This document shows, in pieces, positions 14,146-23,313 of a stretch of 64,000 nt of DNA (the stretch's first letter is position 1; each line of letters opens with the position of its first letter). Origin of the DNA: Rhizobium sp. Root1203 (GTDB lineage: Bacteria; Pseudomonadota; Alphaproteobacteria; Rhizobiales; Rhizobiaceae); contig NZ_LMCW01000045.1 in NCBI RefSeq assembly GCF_001424945.1, forward strand, positions 61,724 through 125,723, given 5' to 3'. Under the pieces are notes generated by a model that was not told where the DNA came from, searched no databases, and saw only the letters and a program-made list of their open reading frames with translations. A program made the position numbers and the translations under genes.

Positions 14146-15672
14146 TTAGTCTTCGTTGGCCGCCAATTGCGCGAGCATCTGGCCGCGACCGCGGATTCTG
14201 AGGATCAGCGGGACGAGGAACGCGGCGGCGGCGACGATCAGCAAGCCTGCGGCGATCGGCGACATCACCAGCGTGGTCACGTCACCCTGGCTGATCGCGA
14301 GCGCCCGGCGCAACTGCTGCTCGGCAAGCGGCCCGAGGATCAGGCCGACGACCGCTGGCGCGATCGGATAGCCGAACAGGCGCATGATGTAGCCGAGGAT
14401 GCCGAAGGCGAGCAGCATGCCGAGTTCGAACACCGACGGGTTGGCGCCGATGGTGCCGAGGGTCGCGAACAGCAAAATGCCGGCATAGAGCCAGGGCTTC
14501 GGGATCGTCAGCAGGCGCACCCAGAGGCCGATCATCGGCAGGTTGAGCACGAGCAGCATCGCGTTGGCGATGAGCAGGCTGGCGATCAGGCCCCAGACGA
14601 GCTGCGGATTGGTCGCAAACAGCAGCGGACCGGGCTGCAGGCCGTATTGCTGAAAACCGGCCAGCATGATCGCAGCCGTCGCCGTCGTCGGCAGGCCGAG
14701 CGTCAGCAGCGGCACCAACGTGCCGGCAGCCGAGGCATTGTTGGCCGCTTCCGGGCCGGCGACGCCCTCGATGGCGCCATGGCCGAACTCTTCCGGGTTC
14801 TTCGCCAGCCGCTTTTCTGTGGCATAGGAGAGGAAAGTGCCGATCTCGGCGCCGCCTGCCGGCATCGCGCCGATCGGGAAGCCGATCAATGTGCCGCGCA
14901 GCCAGGGCTTCCATGAACGCGACCAGTCCTGCGCCGTCATCCACAGAGACCCCTTGACCGCCTCGATCTTGTCCTCGATGCGATTGCCCTGAGCCGCGAT
15001 ATAGAGCGTCTCCCCGATCGCGAACATGGCAACCGCAAGCGTCGTCACTTCGACGCCGTCGAGAAGATCGGGAATGCCAAAGGAAAGCCGCGCCTGCCCC
15101 GTCTGCTGGTCGATACCGACCATGGCGAGCGCGAAGCCGATGAACAGCGAGGTCAGCCCGCGCAACGCCGAATCCCCGAAGGCCGATGAGACCGTCACGA
15201 AGGCAAGAACCATGAGGGCGAAATACTCGCGCGGCCCGAAGACCAGCGCCAGCTTGACGATGAAGGGCGCGATGAAGGCAAGTCCGAGCGTGGCGATCAG
15301 GCCGGCCACGAACGAGCCGATCGCCGCCGTTGCCAGCGCGGGGCCGCCACGGCCCGCACGCGCCATCTTGTTGCCCTCGAGCGCGGTGACGATCGACGCG
15401 CTTTCACCCGGCGTATTGAGCAGGATCGAGGTCGTCGAGCCGCCGTACATGCCGCCGTAGTAGATGCCGGCAAACATGATCAGCGAACCGGCCGGATCGA
15501 GCTGGTAGGTCACGGGCAGGAGAAGGGCCACGGTCAGCGCCGGACCGATGCCCGGAAGGACGCCGACGGCCGTGCCGAGGGTGACGCCGACGAAGGCATA
15601 GAGCAGGTTCATCGGCTGCATGGCGACCAGGATGCCCTGGAAGAGGAATTCGAAGGTGCTCATCGCATCCAA
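14146..15672 (-). CDS. tctA: Tripartite tricarboxylate transporter large membrane subunit TctA
   Basis: A 508-residue inner-membrane protein, the usual size for TctA, with about 11-12 hydrophobic segments. Diagnostic stretches are VGVLPGIGPALTVALLLPVT near residue 40, YGGMYGGSTTSILLNTPGES near residue 72 and PIGAMPAGGAEIGTFLSY near residue 270. TctA forms the translocation channel of the sodium-coupled, binding-protein-dependent citrate/tricarboxylate uptake system with TctB and TctC. It is last in the tctC-tctB-tctA operon, two bases after tctB, and is followed by a terminator. Substrate is inferred from the family; other dicarboxylates are possible. Confidence 0.95.
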   Translation of the reverse strand: MDAMSTFEFLFQGILVAMQPMNLLYAFVGVTLGTAVGVLPGIGPALTVALLLPVTYQLDPAGSLIMFAGIYYGGMYGGSTTSILLNTPGESASIVTALEGNKMARAGRGGPALATAAIGSFVAGLIATLGLAFIAPFIVKLALVFGPREYFALMVLAFVTVSSAFGDSALRGLTSLFIGFALAMVGIDQQTGQARLSFGIPDLLDGVEVTTLAVAMFAIGETLYIAAQGNRIEDKIEAVKGSLWMTAQDWSRSWKPWLRGTLIGFPIGAMPAGGAEIGTFLSYATEKRLAKNPEEFGHGAIEGVAGPEAANNASAAGTLVPLLTLGLPTTATAAIMLAGFQQYGLQPGPLLFATNPQLVWGLIASLLIANAMLLVLNLPMIGLWVRLLTIPKPWLYAGILLFATLGTIGANPSVFELGMLLAFGILGYIMRLFGYPIAPAVVGLILGPLAEQQLRRALAISQGDVTTLVMSPIAAGLLIVAAAAFLVPLILRIRGRGQMLAQLAANED

Positions 15673-15674
15673 TC

Positions 15675-16166
15675 CTAGAAGAAGAGTCTTTCAAGCGGCC
15701 CTGCTGGCAGGGTGAGCTGCAGCAGCTGCGAAAAGATAGCCCAGACGACAAAACTGAAGACGATGCCGAAGGGGATCGAGAACCAGAGCTTGCGGCGACC
15801 AAACCCGCGCGCCGTGAAGGCGAACAGGATTCCGGTCGCAATCGAGAAGCCGGCGGTCTTCAGAAGCAGCATCTGCGCGGCAAGGCCGGCGATGACCCAG
15901 ACGACGGGTGCGATTTCCTGATGCTCGCGCTCCGGGAACTCGCCCCGAAAGGCCTCGAAGACCGTCCAGATGCCAAGACCGATCAGCCCGACGGCGACGG
16001 CCTTGGGTGCGGTGGCCGGTCCGATGCGGGCATACTGCGCGATTGTCTTGAGATGCATTGCGTCCCACAGCATCACCGCAGCGACGATGAAAAGACAGAT
16101 GGCAATGATCAGCGCCGCCCAATCCGGGCGGCGCTTCGTTGCCAAGGGTGCGTTACCCTGGCTCAT
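15675..16166 (-). CDS. tctB: Tripartite tricarboxylate transporter small membrane subunit TctB
   Basis: A 163-residue membrane protein with four predicted transmembrane segments (for example LIIAICLFIVAAVMLWDA and VFSFVVWAIFSQLLQL), the usual layout of TctB. It pairs with TctA in the membrane. Its ATG overlaps the tctC stop as ATGA (16163-16166), showing translational coupling, and tctA follows two bases after its stop codon. Sequence conservation in this subunit is low across the family, so identification leans on position and topology. Confidence 0.92.
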   Translation of the reverse strand: MSQGNAPLATKRRPDWAALIIAICLFIVAAVMLWDAMHLKTIAQYARIGPATAPKAVAVGLIGLGIWTVFEAFRGEFPEREHQEIAPVVWVIAGLAAQMLLLKTAGFSIATGILFAFTARGFGRRKLWFSIPFGIVFSFVVWAIFSQLLQLTLPAGPLERLFF

Positions 16167-17107
16167 TGAACAAGTCCGATCTCTTTGAGGATGCCTTCGG
16201 TCGCCGAGACATCCTTTTCAAGCTGCGCCTTGAAGGCGTCGCCGGCAAGGTACGTGTCTGCCCAGCCCTTGGTCTTCAGGATTTCCTGCCAGCTTGCGGA
16301 CTTGGACAGCTTGTCGAAATCGGCAGTCACGGCTGCCGTCTGCTCGGGCGTCAGGCCCGGAGCGGCGGCGACCATCCGCCAGTTCTGCACGCTGACATCC
16401 ACCCCGGCTTCTTTCAGCGTCGGGGCGTCGACGCCCTCGATTCGCTTGTCGCTGGAGACCGCGAGCAGACGGAGCTGGCCGGCCTTGACCTGCGATTCGA
16501 ATTCGCCGTAACCGGAGATGCCGGCCGTGACCTGCCCACCAAGGATGGCTGCAAGCGCCTCGCCGCCGCCGGAGAAGGCGACGTAGTTGATCTTTGTCGG
16601 GTCGACGCCGGAAGCTTTGGCGATCAGGCCGACCGCGATATGGTCGGTGCCGCCGGCCGAACCGCCGCCCCAGGAGACAGAGCCCGGATCCTGCTTCAGC
16701 TTGGCCACGAGGTCGCCCATCGTCTTGATGTCGGAGGCCGCCGGAACGACGATGGCTTCATACTCGCCGGTAAGGCGGGCGATCGGCGTGACGTCCTTCA
16801 GTGTCACGGGCGACTGGTTGGTGAGGATCGCGCCGACCATGACATAGCCGCCGACGATCAACGCGTTCTGATTGCCGCCGTTCTGGCTGGCGAACTGCGC
16901 CAGGCCGATGGTGCCGCCTGCGCCTGGAACGTTCTGAACCTGAACGTTGCCGCCGATGCCTTCCTTCTGCATGACGGCCTGCAGCGAGCGTGCCGTCTGG
17001 TCCCAGCCGCCGCCGGGCGCCGCCGGTGCCATGATGGTGTAGTCGCCCGCATAGACGGGAAGCGCCATCGCGGCTGCAAAAATGGTCGCAAGGAAAGTAT
17101 GCTTCAT
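16163..17107 (-). CDS. tctC: Tripartite tricarboxylate transporter periplasmic binding protein TctC
   Basis: A 314-residue exported protein. MKHTFLATIFAAAMALPVYA is a Sec signal peptide. The mature protein opens DYTIMAPAAPGGGWDQTARS, the Bug-family binding signature, and has VQNVPGAGGTIGLAQFA and the second-lobe GGGSAGGTDHIA. It captures tricarboxylates in the periplasm and delivers them to TctAB. GGAGG seven bases before the ATG at 17107 fixes the start, against a longer frame to 17242. It is first in the operon. Its upstream gap contains a TGTCA/TGACA inverted repeat that may be the regulator site. Confidence 0.95.
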   Translation of the reverse strand: MKHTFLATIFAAAMALPVYAGDYTIMAPAAPGGGWDQTARSLQAVMQKEGIGGNVQVQNVPGAGGTIGLAQFASQNGGNQNALIVGGYVMVGAILTNQSPVTLKDVTPIARLTGEYEAIVVPAASDIKTMGDLVAKLKQDPGSVSWGGGSAGGTDHIAVGLIAKASGVDPTKINYVAFSGGGEALAAILGGQVTAGISGYGEFESQVKAGQLRLLAVSSDKRIEGVDAPTLKEAGVDVSVQNWRMVAAAPGLTPEQTAAVTADFDKLSKSASWQEILKTKGWADTYLAGDAFKAQLEKDVSATEGILKEIGLVQ

Positions 17108-17276
17108 AATGTGTCCTCCGTGGCGCGGCTGAGGACCGCGCAATTGTTCTCGATGGAATCGGGAAGGACACACCGCAGACGGACCCGAGGTCCGATAAAA
17201 CAAGTGAAAATTCCTCCCGAAACTTCCGCTCTCCGCCTCCACGGATCAGAAGTTATGTGAACGGACCACAACAAGC

Positions 17277-17292
17277 TGTCATTTAGCTGACA
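17277..17292. promoter_or_regulatory. Inverted repeat upstream of tctC, possible operator (spacer 17108-17446)
   Basis: TGTCA (17277-17281) and TGACA (17288-17292) form an inverted repeat inside an imperfect direct repeat of AGCTGxCAT. It lies about 170 bases upstream of the tctC start in the 339-base divergent spacer. A TctD-like response regulator is encoded at 22636 in the same window and is a candidate ligand. Nothing else recognisable is in this spacer. Confidence 0.4.
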
Positions 17293-17446
17293 TCGGCCGG
17301 TTATCCAGTGACGCCGACACCTTTTTGCCGCATTTGGCGCAGGCGGCCCGGTTTGTCGGAGCATCGCCGCCGGACCAAACAGTCTTTGTCGAAGGCAACT
17401 TGTTTGCCCTGCCGGCGTTACAGGACTGAATGAGAGAGGTGGTGCC

Positions 17447-17635
17447 TTGAGTTCACATCTCGACACACGGAGAATCGACAATGACCGCCTGCGGGAGGTG
17501 TGGAGCGTGCGGGACTTCGCCCGACGCCGTCGATTGGACGAGGCAGAGGAGAAGCGCCTGCTGATCGTGTTCGGATCGTTTGCGACGAAACAGGAGCTGT
17601 TCGACAACGCGCAGCGCCCCTGCCTCTTCCGCTAG
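17447..17635 (+). CDS. Small conserved-looking protein, TTG start
   Basis: A 62-residue basic, helical protein with VWSVRDFARRRRLDEAEEKR and a C-terminal GSFATKQELFDNAQRP. The start codon is TTG at 17447, with GAGAGAGGTGG just upstream. The charged, regular composition suggests a real small protein and not an accidental frame. Function is unknown. It is convergent with the neighbouring histidine kinase gene, 28 bases beyond its stop codon. Confidence 0.6.
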   Translation: MSSHLDTRRIDNDRLREVWSVRDFARRRRLDEAEEKRLLIVFGSFATKQELFDNAQRPCLFR

Positions 17636-17663
17636 ATGTCATCAAGGGGAGATGGTCGCCGGG

Positions 17664-18851
17664 TCACTCGGCGGCTTGGCTTTTTGACGCGACGGCCGGA
17701 ATGCGAAGCGTGAAACGTGTCTCTCCTTCGTTGGAGACGACCGACAGGGTACCGCCGTGAGCCTTGGCGATCTGGGCCGCAATGTAGAGCCCGAGCCCGA
17801 GGCCTTCAGCGCGCAATCCTCGACGCTTGAACGGCTGAAAAATGCCCGAAATCATGTCCGCGGAAATTGGCGCTCCGCAGTTTGCGACCCACAGTTCGAA
17901 TGCACCGGCGCTCACCTCCGCGCCGACACGGATCCGGCCGGCCTTGTCTCCGTGTACGATGGCGTTGGACAGAAGGTTCGCAAAGAGCTGGCCCAGGCGA
18001 TTGCTGTCGGCGTAGACGTCGCTGTCGATCGCGAAATTCGTCTCGATCCGGCGATCCGGATATACCTGCGAAAATTCGGCCACGATCGCTTCGAGTTCCC
18101 GAGTGAGCCGTGTGAATTCAGGCTTCAAAACCATGCCGCCGCCCAGGCCTCGCGCGAAGTCCATGACGTTTTCGACGATGTTCGACACGCGCGTGATCGT
18201 CTGCTCCATCAGCCCCAGGACGGCACTGCCCTGCGAATCGGCCACCGAATTGCGCAGCAGCCTTGTACCGGCGGCCATCGAAGCAATCGGGTTCTTGATG
18301 TCGTGGCCCAGGATGGCAATGAACTGATCGCGGAGCTGCGAAGTCTCGAGCTCAGCAACGAGCCGCTGCTCGACCGCGATGAGCTCTCGGCGGGCATCGA
18401 TGTGTCGGGCAATGAGATCGGCAAAGAGCTTCGTGGTGCTGAGAACCCTGGGATTGTCAACCTGCGCCGGATTGGGATCTATCGCGCACAACGTGCCGAA
18501 AAACGAACCGTCGCCGAGAATGATTGGAACCGAGATGTAGCTCTGGAAGCCGTATTGCAGCGGCGTGTGGTGGCCGACCCAGGTCGAGCTCTGGCTGACG
18601 TCGTCGATGGCGACGGCCGTGTGGTGCTGCCGGATTTCGTGACAGATCGTTGTCTCGACCGCAAGTTCACCGCCGGGCTGCAGACCGAAATCGATGGTGT
18701 CGAGCACCGCACAGGCAACCCAGCGTTCCGACGTCACGCGCGCGACGGCGGCAAAGCCCATAAGCGTGGTGGCCTGCATCACCTGCAGGATCGTCGGAAC
18801 GACGTCGATGGATGCGACTGTATCGAGATCGTCCTGGAAGTCGTGCGTCAC
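17664..18851 (-). CDS. GAF-domain sensor histidine kinase
   Basis: A 395-residue cytoplasmic kinase without membrane segments. Residues about 15-155 are a GAF-type sensory domain (SYISVPIILGDGSFFGTLCA). The HisKA dimerisation helix carries the phospho-accepting His at 183 in AILGHDIKNPIASMAAGTRL, and the HATPase domain shows the N box LLSNAIVHGDKA and G boxes (GLGLYIAAQIAKAHGG). The signal sensed is unknown. The GTG start at 18851 has GGAG seven bases upstream, adjacent to a hairpin. A single-domain receiver gene lies about 110 bases upstream on the same strand, so the two probably form a phosphorelay. Confidence 0.9.
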   Translation of the reverse strand: MTHDFQDDLDTVASIDVVPTILQVMQATTLMGFAAVARVTSERWVACAVLDTIDFGLQPGGELAVETTICHEIRQHHTAVAIDDVSQSSTWVGHHTPLQYGFQSYISVPIILGDGSFFGTLCAIDPNPAQVDNPRVLSTTKLFADLIARHIDARRELIAVEQRLVAELETSQLRDQFIAILGHDIKNPIASMAAGTRLLRNSVADSQGSAVLGLMEQTITRVSNIVENVMDFARGLGGGMVLKPEFTRLTRELEAIVAEFSQVYPDRRIETNFAIDSDVYADSNRLGQLFANLLSNAIVHGDKAGRIRVGAEVSAGAFELWVANCGAPISADMISGIFQPFKRRGLRAEGLGLGLYIAAQIAKAHGGTLSVVSNEGETRFTLRIPAVASKSQAAE

Positions 18852-18865
18852 CGCAGGTCTCCTAC

Positions 18866-18884
18866 CCCCAAGAGGTGCTTGGGG
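18866..18884 (-). terminator. Small hairpin between receiver and kinase genes
   Basis: CCCCAAG (18866-18872) pairs perfectly with CTTGGGG (18878-18884) around a five-base loop, just before the ribosome binding site of the GAF kinase gene. There is no T-run, so it may attenuate or regulate translation of the kinase and may not terminate the receiver transcript. Confidence 0.4.
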
Positions 18885-18964
18885 CGATTGGTATCGCGTT
18901 TTCGGTCCTGCGTCATTTCACTAAGACGTATGTCGTCGGATGGCATCGGCGGCAGGGCTCTCGA

Positions 18965-19357
18965 TCAGGACGCAAGGGGCGTTAGAAAATGCGGGGATGA
19001 CAAAGGAGAACCCCTTCGAACCGCCGCGGCGTATTCGAGGGCTTCGGATACTTTTGCCGGCCAGTGCGGCTTGGAGACGATGCCCACCGCGCTGCCGCTG
19101 TCACGCACCAATTCCGGATTGCCGGTCATGAAAACCACAGTCACTCCGTAGGCGCTGGCCAGGCGTTCCGCAATCGAGGGGCCCGTGATGCCATCGGCAA
19201 GGTGCACGTCCACCAGTGCCACCTCGGCCTCCCGTGCAAGCTCCATCGCTTCACCGAAGTTGCGTGCCGGACCGATCACCTCGTGACCGAGATCCAGAAC
19301 GGTGGATTCGAGATCGAGCGCTATCAGCAACTCGTCTTCGACAATGAGAACTTTCAT
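18965..19357 (-). CDS. Single-domain response regulator (receiver)
   Basis: A 130-residue CheY-like receiver. The acidic pocket E7-D8 is in MKVLIVEDELLIAL, the phosphorylated Asp is at 50 in EVALVDVHLADG, a Thr lies in VVFMTGNPE, and the conserved Lys in GIVSKPHWP. There is no output domain, so it acts by protein contact or in phosphotransfer; the VDVHLADG sequence is typical of receivers that partner HWE/HisKA2-type kinases in rhizobia. It lies upstream of the GAF kinase gene on the same strand, its likely partner. Confidence 0.9.
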   Translation of the reverse strand: MKVLIVEDELLIALDLESTVLDLGHEVIGPARNFGEAMELAREAEVALVDVHLADGITGPSIAERLASAYGVTVVFMTGNPELVRDSGSAVGIVSKPHWPAKVSEALEYAAAVRRGSPLSSPHFLTPLAS

Positions 19358-19481
19358 GCGGAAATTGCCCGTTTCGCTGTCGCGGTCTTATGCGCGAGAA
19401 CAAGAAACGCCTAACCCCGACATTGGTTCCCCGCCGCCGAAAATATCTTCGCAGGGCTGCAGCCCTTCCATGTCGCCTGAA

Positions 19482-20549
19482 TCACTGCGTGCGCAGTACT
19501 TCGTTCCAGCGGGCAATCAGACGGGCGCGCTTGACCTGATCGAGATAGACCATCAGGCCCGGGCTCACCGGCACTGGCCGCAACTGTGCGCCAAGCAGTT
19601 CCTGCATCGTGTTGGCCGTATTCTCGCCGGTCACTTCAGGGCTAACGGCCGGAATCTGCAATTCACGCGCCATGATGGTCTGCCCTTCCTTCGACATGAA
19701 AAAGGAGAGGTAGCGGCGCCCGAGTTCCGGATCGCCGGCGGCTTGCGGCACGAGGCCGATCCGCGACATTACCACCGTATAGTCCTTCGGCAGAACGATC
19801 CCGACATCCGGGTGCCGTTTCGCCCAATCGGCAGCGTAGGAGCCGAGAATATTGTAGCCCAGCACGAAGCGCCCGTCGGCGACGCGCTCAAGAATCGCCG
19901 AGCTTGTCGAATAGAGTTTGACGCCCGCCGCTCCCATCGCTCCGATCACCGACCAGATATCTCCGAACTGCTCCTGATCGCGCGCCATGAACAGGAAGCC
20001 CACGCCCGACCGTTCGATGTCGTAGGTGCCGATCCGCCCGTGCACGGCATCGCCCTTGCGTTTCAGGTAGTCGATGAACTCGGCCCGCGTACTCGGTGGC
20101 GGTTCGCTGACGAAACTCGGCTTGTGATAGACGAACACCGCAGGCTCGAAGGTCAGCGCATAGGCAGTGTTCCGCCAGTTCGCCCACTTCGGCCAGCGTC
20201 CACTCATCGGCAGGTTGCTCGGCTGCGCGTAGCCGTCATTGGAGAGCTTCACCTGCAGGTCCATGGCCGAGGAAAAAGCAAAATCCGCCGTCCGCTGGCC
20301 CGCATCGGTTTCCCTGACGATGCGATCATAGATCTCCCCGGTGAGCATGTCCTCGTATTTGACCGCTACATCCGGGTTGGCATCCTGAAATCCCCGGATC
20401 ATTGGCTGCGCCAGCGGCTCGTCGAGCGACGAATAGACCACCAGCGCCGGCGCATTCGCACTGGCAGATTTCGCCGGGTAGAAGACCTCGTCCGCCAGCG
20501 CCATGCACGGACAGAGCGTCAAAAATAAAAGTAAAGTCAGTGTCCTCAT
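19482..20549 (-). CDS. Family-1 extracellular solute-binding protein (AfuA/PgtC-like)
   Basis: A 355-residue exported protein. MRTLTLLLFLTLCPCMALA is a signal peptide; the start at 20549 is chosen for it and the 43 extra upstream residues of the longer frame are rejected. The mature protein has ALVVYSSLDEPLAQPMIRGF, the first strand of iron/phosphoglycerate-type binding proteins, and a long second lobe with IVLPKDYTVVMSRIGL. No permease or ATPase genes are nearby, so it is an orphan binding protein. It may act as a sensor partner of the TctDE-like two-component system located 2 kb away, as binding proteins do in the Pgt system; that is inference. Confidence 0.8.
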   Translation of the reverse strand: MRTLTLLLFLTLCPCMALADEVFYPAKSASANAPALVVYSSLDEPLAQPMIRGFQDANPDVAVKYEDMLTGEIYDRIVRETDAGQRTADFAFSSAMDLQVKLSNDGYAQPSNLPMSGRWPKWANWRNTAYALTFEPAVFVYHKPSFVSEPPPSTRAEFIDYLKRKGDAVHGRIGTYDIERSGVGFLFMARDQEQFGDIWSVIGAMGAAGVKLYSTSSAILERVADGRFVLGYNILGSYAADWAKRHPDVGIVLPKDYTVVMSRIGLVPQAAGDPELGRRYLSFFMSKEGQTIMARELQIPAVSPEVTGENTANTMQELLGAQLRPVPVSPGLMVYLDQVKRARLIARWNEVLRTQ

Positions 20550-20698
20550 CCGCCTAGAATGCATGACCGCGAAGGGCGGCACAAGAGACGGACAGACAGG
20601 GATGCGATCGCGGCACGCCCCTCCAAAGGCGTAACGGCGACGCAGGACAAAGCCCGCCAAAACCGCTAGTGTTTGCAAAACCTATCCCGGAGGATGCA

Positions 20699-22549
20699 TT
20701 GGAGCGACGACTGACCGCCATTCTCGCCGCCGACGTTGTCGGGTACTCCAGGCTGATGGGCGTCGATGAAGCGGGAACGCTGGCAGCCGTCAATCGTCAT
20801 CGCAGCGAACTGCTCGGGCCGGCGATCGTCAAGCACAGCGGTCGGCTGGTGAAGCTCCTCGGCGACGGTCTGCTCGCGGAATTCGCAAGCGTCGTCAATG
20901 CGGTTGCCTGCGCCGTCGAAATCCAGCGCGGCATGGCGCAACGAAGCGAAGGCGTCGCCGAGGAGCGCCGCATTCAGTTGCGGATCGGCGTTAATTTTGG
21001 AGACGTCATCGTCGAGAACGGCGATATTTTCGGTGACGGCGTGAACCTTGCGGCACGGCTGGAGGCAGTAGCCGAGCCCGGCGGCATCGCCGTCCCGCAG
21101 ACGGTCTGCGACCAGATCGGCACACGCCTGGATCTGCGTTTCGAAGACCGCGGCCAGCAATCGCTGAAGAACATCCAGCACCTCGTTCGCGTCTACGCCG
21201 TGCGCTTCGATGGACCTGTCGAGACCGCCGGGACGCCTGCCGGCGCCGGAATTCCCGACCAGCGGTCGATCGTGGTGCTGCCGTTTACCAACATGAGCGG
21301 CGACCCCGATCAGGAATATTTCTCCGACGGACTGACGGAAGACATCATCACGGACCTGTCGAAGATCTCCGGTCTTCTGGTGACGCCGCGCAACACCACA
21401 TTCACCTACAAGGGCCGGCACGCGAAGATCGGCCAGATCGCCCGCGAGCTGTCGGTACGCTATGTCCTGCAGGGCAGCGTCCGCAAATCGGGCGAGCGCG
21501 TCAGGATCAGCGCGCAGATGATCGACGCCGACAACGAGGATCATCTTTGGGCCGATCGCTACGACCGGGACCTGACCGATATCTTCGCGATCCAGGACGA
21601 AATTGCCCACGCCATCGTTGGCCAGCTGAAAATCCAGCTCAGGCCGGAAGAGATACGGGCGATCGAAACCGAGCCGACCCGCAACGTCGAGGCCTATACC
21701 TACTACCTCCGCGGACGCAAATTCGCCCGCTCGATGACGATGTCCTATCTCAGCCTCGCGAGACGGATGTTCTCGAAGGCCATCGAACTCGACCCGGACT
21801 ATGCGCGCGCCTACGCAGGGATTGCCGATTGCGATGCTGCCCTTCACATCTGGTACGCGGCCGAGCTGCCGATCCAGGAGATTCTCGAAACGAGCGCCAA
21901 GGCGCTGACGCTGGACCCCGACCTTGCCGAGGCCCACGCGGCGCGGGCCATCGCCCTGCACCACAATGGAAGGGACGACGAGGCCGATCCGTACTTTGAG
22001 CGCGCTCTTGCTCTGGACCCCAACCTCTTCGAGGCGAATTTCCATTTCGCACACCGGCTTTTCAAGCGGGGACAGTTCGAAGAAGCGATCGTCTATTTCG
22101 AGCGCTCTGCGTCCCTCTATACCGACGACTACGTCTCCCCGATCCTTTTGGCGGCCGCCTGCCGTTCTCTCGGCCGCATGGAAGAGAGGCGAAAATGGGC
22201 TATCGAAGGAATTGCCCGTGCCGAGCGGGCGTCCGAGCAGAACCCCGGCAATTCCGCACCCGTCCATCGCGCAGCGCTCGCCTATGCACAGCTCGGAGAC
22301 CGGAACCGCGCGTTGTCCTGGATCACGCGTGCGCTGGCCATGGATCCGAGCGATGTCATAACGCGCTACAACGCAGTCTGCGTTCACGCCGTACTCGGCG
22401 ACGTCGACCACGCCATCTATCTGCTCGAGCGCCTGGTGCCGAACAGTTCGTCCTATCAGCTCGGCTGGTTCACCAACGATTCCGACCTCGACAACATCCG
22501 CTCCGACCCGCGTTTCGACAAGCTGATGGCCGTCATTGCACAACAGTAG
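20699..22549 (+). CDS. Class III adenylate/guanylate cyclase with TolB-like and TPR regions
   Basis: A 616-residue cytoplasmic protein. The cyclase domain (about 1-165) begins ERRLTAILAADVVGYSRLMG with the first metal Asp, has the second metal Asp in LVKLLGDGLLAEF, and the transition-state Asn and Arg in GVNLAARLEAVAEPGG, so it looks catalytically complete. A central region from about residue 200 (SIVVLPFTNMSGDPDQEYFS) is the TolB-like N domain common in this family, followed by TPR repeats from about residue 340 (YTYYLRGRKFARS onward). It makes cAMP or cGMP. The TTG at 20699 is chosen since GGAGG lies five bases upstream; a GTG at 20669 lacks one. It is divergent from the binding-protein gene. 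Confidence 0.88.
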   Translation: MERRLTAILAADVVGYSRLMGVDEAGTLAAVNRHRSELLGPAIVKHSGRLVKLLGDGLLAEFASVVNAVACAVEIQRGMAQRSEGVAEERRIQLRIGVNFGDVIVENGDIFGDGVNLAARLEAVAEPGGIAVPQTVCDQIGTRLDLRFEDRGQQSLKNIQHLVRVYAVRFDGPVETAGTPAGAGIPDQRSIVVLPFTNMSGDPDQEYFSDGLTEDIITDLSKISGLLVTPRNTTFTYKGRHAKIGQIARELSVRYVLQGSVRKSGERVRISAQMIDADNEDHLWADRYDRDLTDIFAIQDEIAHAIVGQLKIQLRPEEIRAIETEPTRNVEAYTYYLRGRKFARSMTMSYLSLARRMFSKAIELDPDYARAYAGIADCDAALHIWYAAELPIQEILETSAKALTLDPDLAEAHAARAIALHHNGRDDEADPYFERALALDPNLFEANFHFAHRLFKRGQFEEAIVYFERSASLYTDDYVSPILLAAACRSLGRMEERRKWAIEGIARAERASEQNPGNSAPVHRAALAYAQLGDRNRALSWITRALAMDPSDVITRYNAVCVHAVLGDVDHAIYLLERLVPNSSSYQLGWFTNDSDLDNIRSDPRFDKLMAVIAQQ

Positions 22550-22635
22550 GGATCTTGCTGCGCGCTCCCAAAACAACGGACGGTGACAGCGTTTCCGCTG
22601 CCCTGTAATCTGCTTCGAAAATCAAGGGAACATCC

Positions 22636-23313
22636 GTGCGCATTCTACTGGTCGAGGACAACATCGCGCTTGCCGACGGGCTGTCGGCCATTCTGCGCGA
22701 CACCGGCCATGCAGTCGATGTCGTCCACGACGGCGCCTCGGCGAATGCAGTCACGGCCGCCGAGGCCTTCGATCTCGTTGTGCTCGATCTCAACCTTCCC
22801 GAGGTGGACGGCCTCGATGTGCTGCGCGCCATGCGGGCTCGCAAAAACCAGGCTGCCGTGTTGATCCTCACCGCCCGCGGCACGCCGGAAGAGCGCGTGA
22901 AGGGGCTCGATCTGGGCGCCGACGACTACCTCATCAAGCCCTTCGATATTGCGGAGTTCGAGGCACGCGTGCGGGTGCTGCTACGCCGCCAGGCCGGCCT
23001 GCATTCGGCAACAGTGAGTTTCGGGGGCGTCTCGTTCGATCTCAGATCCCGCGCCTTCTTCGCCGGATCGACGCCGATCGACATCCCCGCCCGCGAACTC
23101 GGCCTTCTCGAAATCCTCTTCATGCGCGCTGGAAAGGTCGTCGCCAAGAATGCGATCATCCAGTCGCTGACCGCCTTCGACGACGACATCTCCGCCAATG
23201 CCATCGAGCAATATGTCAGCCGCCTGAGAAAACGCCTGTCGCCTTACGGGCTGACCGTAAAGACCGCGCGGGGCATCGGCTATTACCTCGACAAGCTGCC
23301 AGAGGCTTCATGA
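22636..23313 (+). CDS. tctD: OmpR-family response regulator, TctD-like
   Basis: A 225-residue regulator. The receiver has its acidic pocket at E7-D8, phospho-Asp at D51 (LVVLDLNLPEVDGL), and Lys in YLIKPFDIAEFEARV. The C-terminal winged helix (about 130-220) has ELGLLEILFMRAGKVV, recognition-helix NAIEQYVSRLRKRL and wing KTARGIGYYL. The start is GTG, with AAGGGA upstream. It overlaps the kinase gene by ATGA, so the two form a unit. The pair resembles TctD/TctE, which control tctCBA; those genes lie 5.5 kb away on the other strand and are a reasonable target. Confidence 0.85.
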   Translation: MRILLVEDNIALADGLSAILRDTGHAVDVVHDGASANAVTAAEAFDLVVLDLNLPEVDGLDVLRAMRARKNQAAVLILTARGTPEERVKGLDLGADDYLIKPFDIAEFEARVRVLLRRQAGLHSATVSFGGVSFDLRSRAFFAGSTPIDIPARELGLLEILFMRAGKVVAKNAIIQSLTAFDDDISANAIEQYVSRLRKRLSPYGLTVKTARGIGYYLDKLPEAS

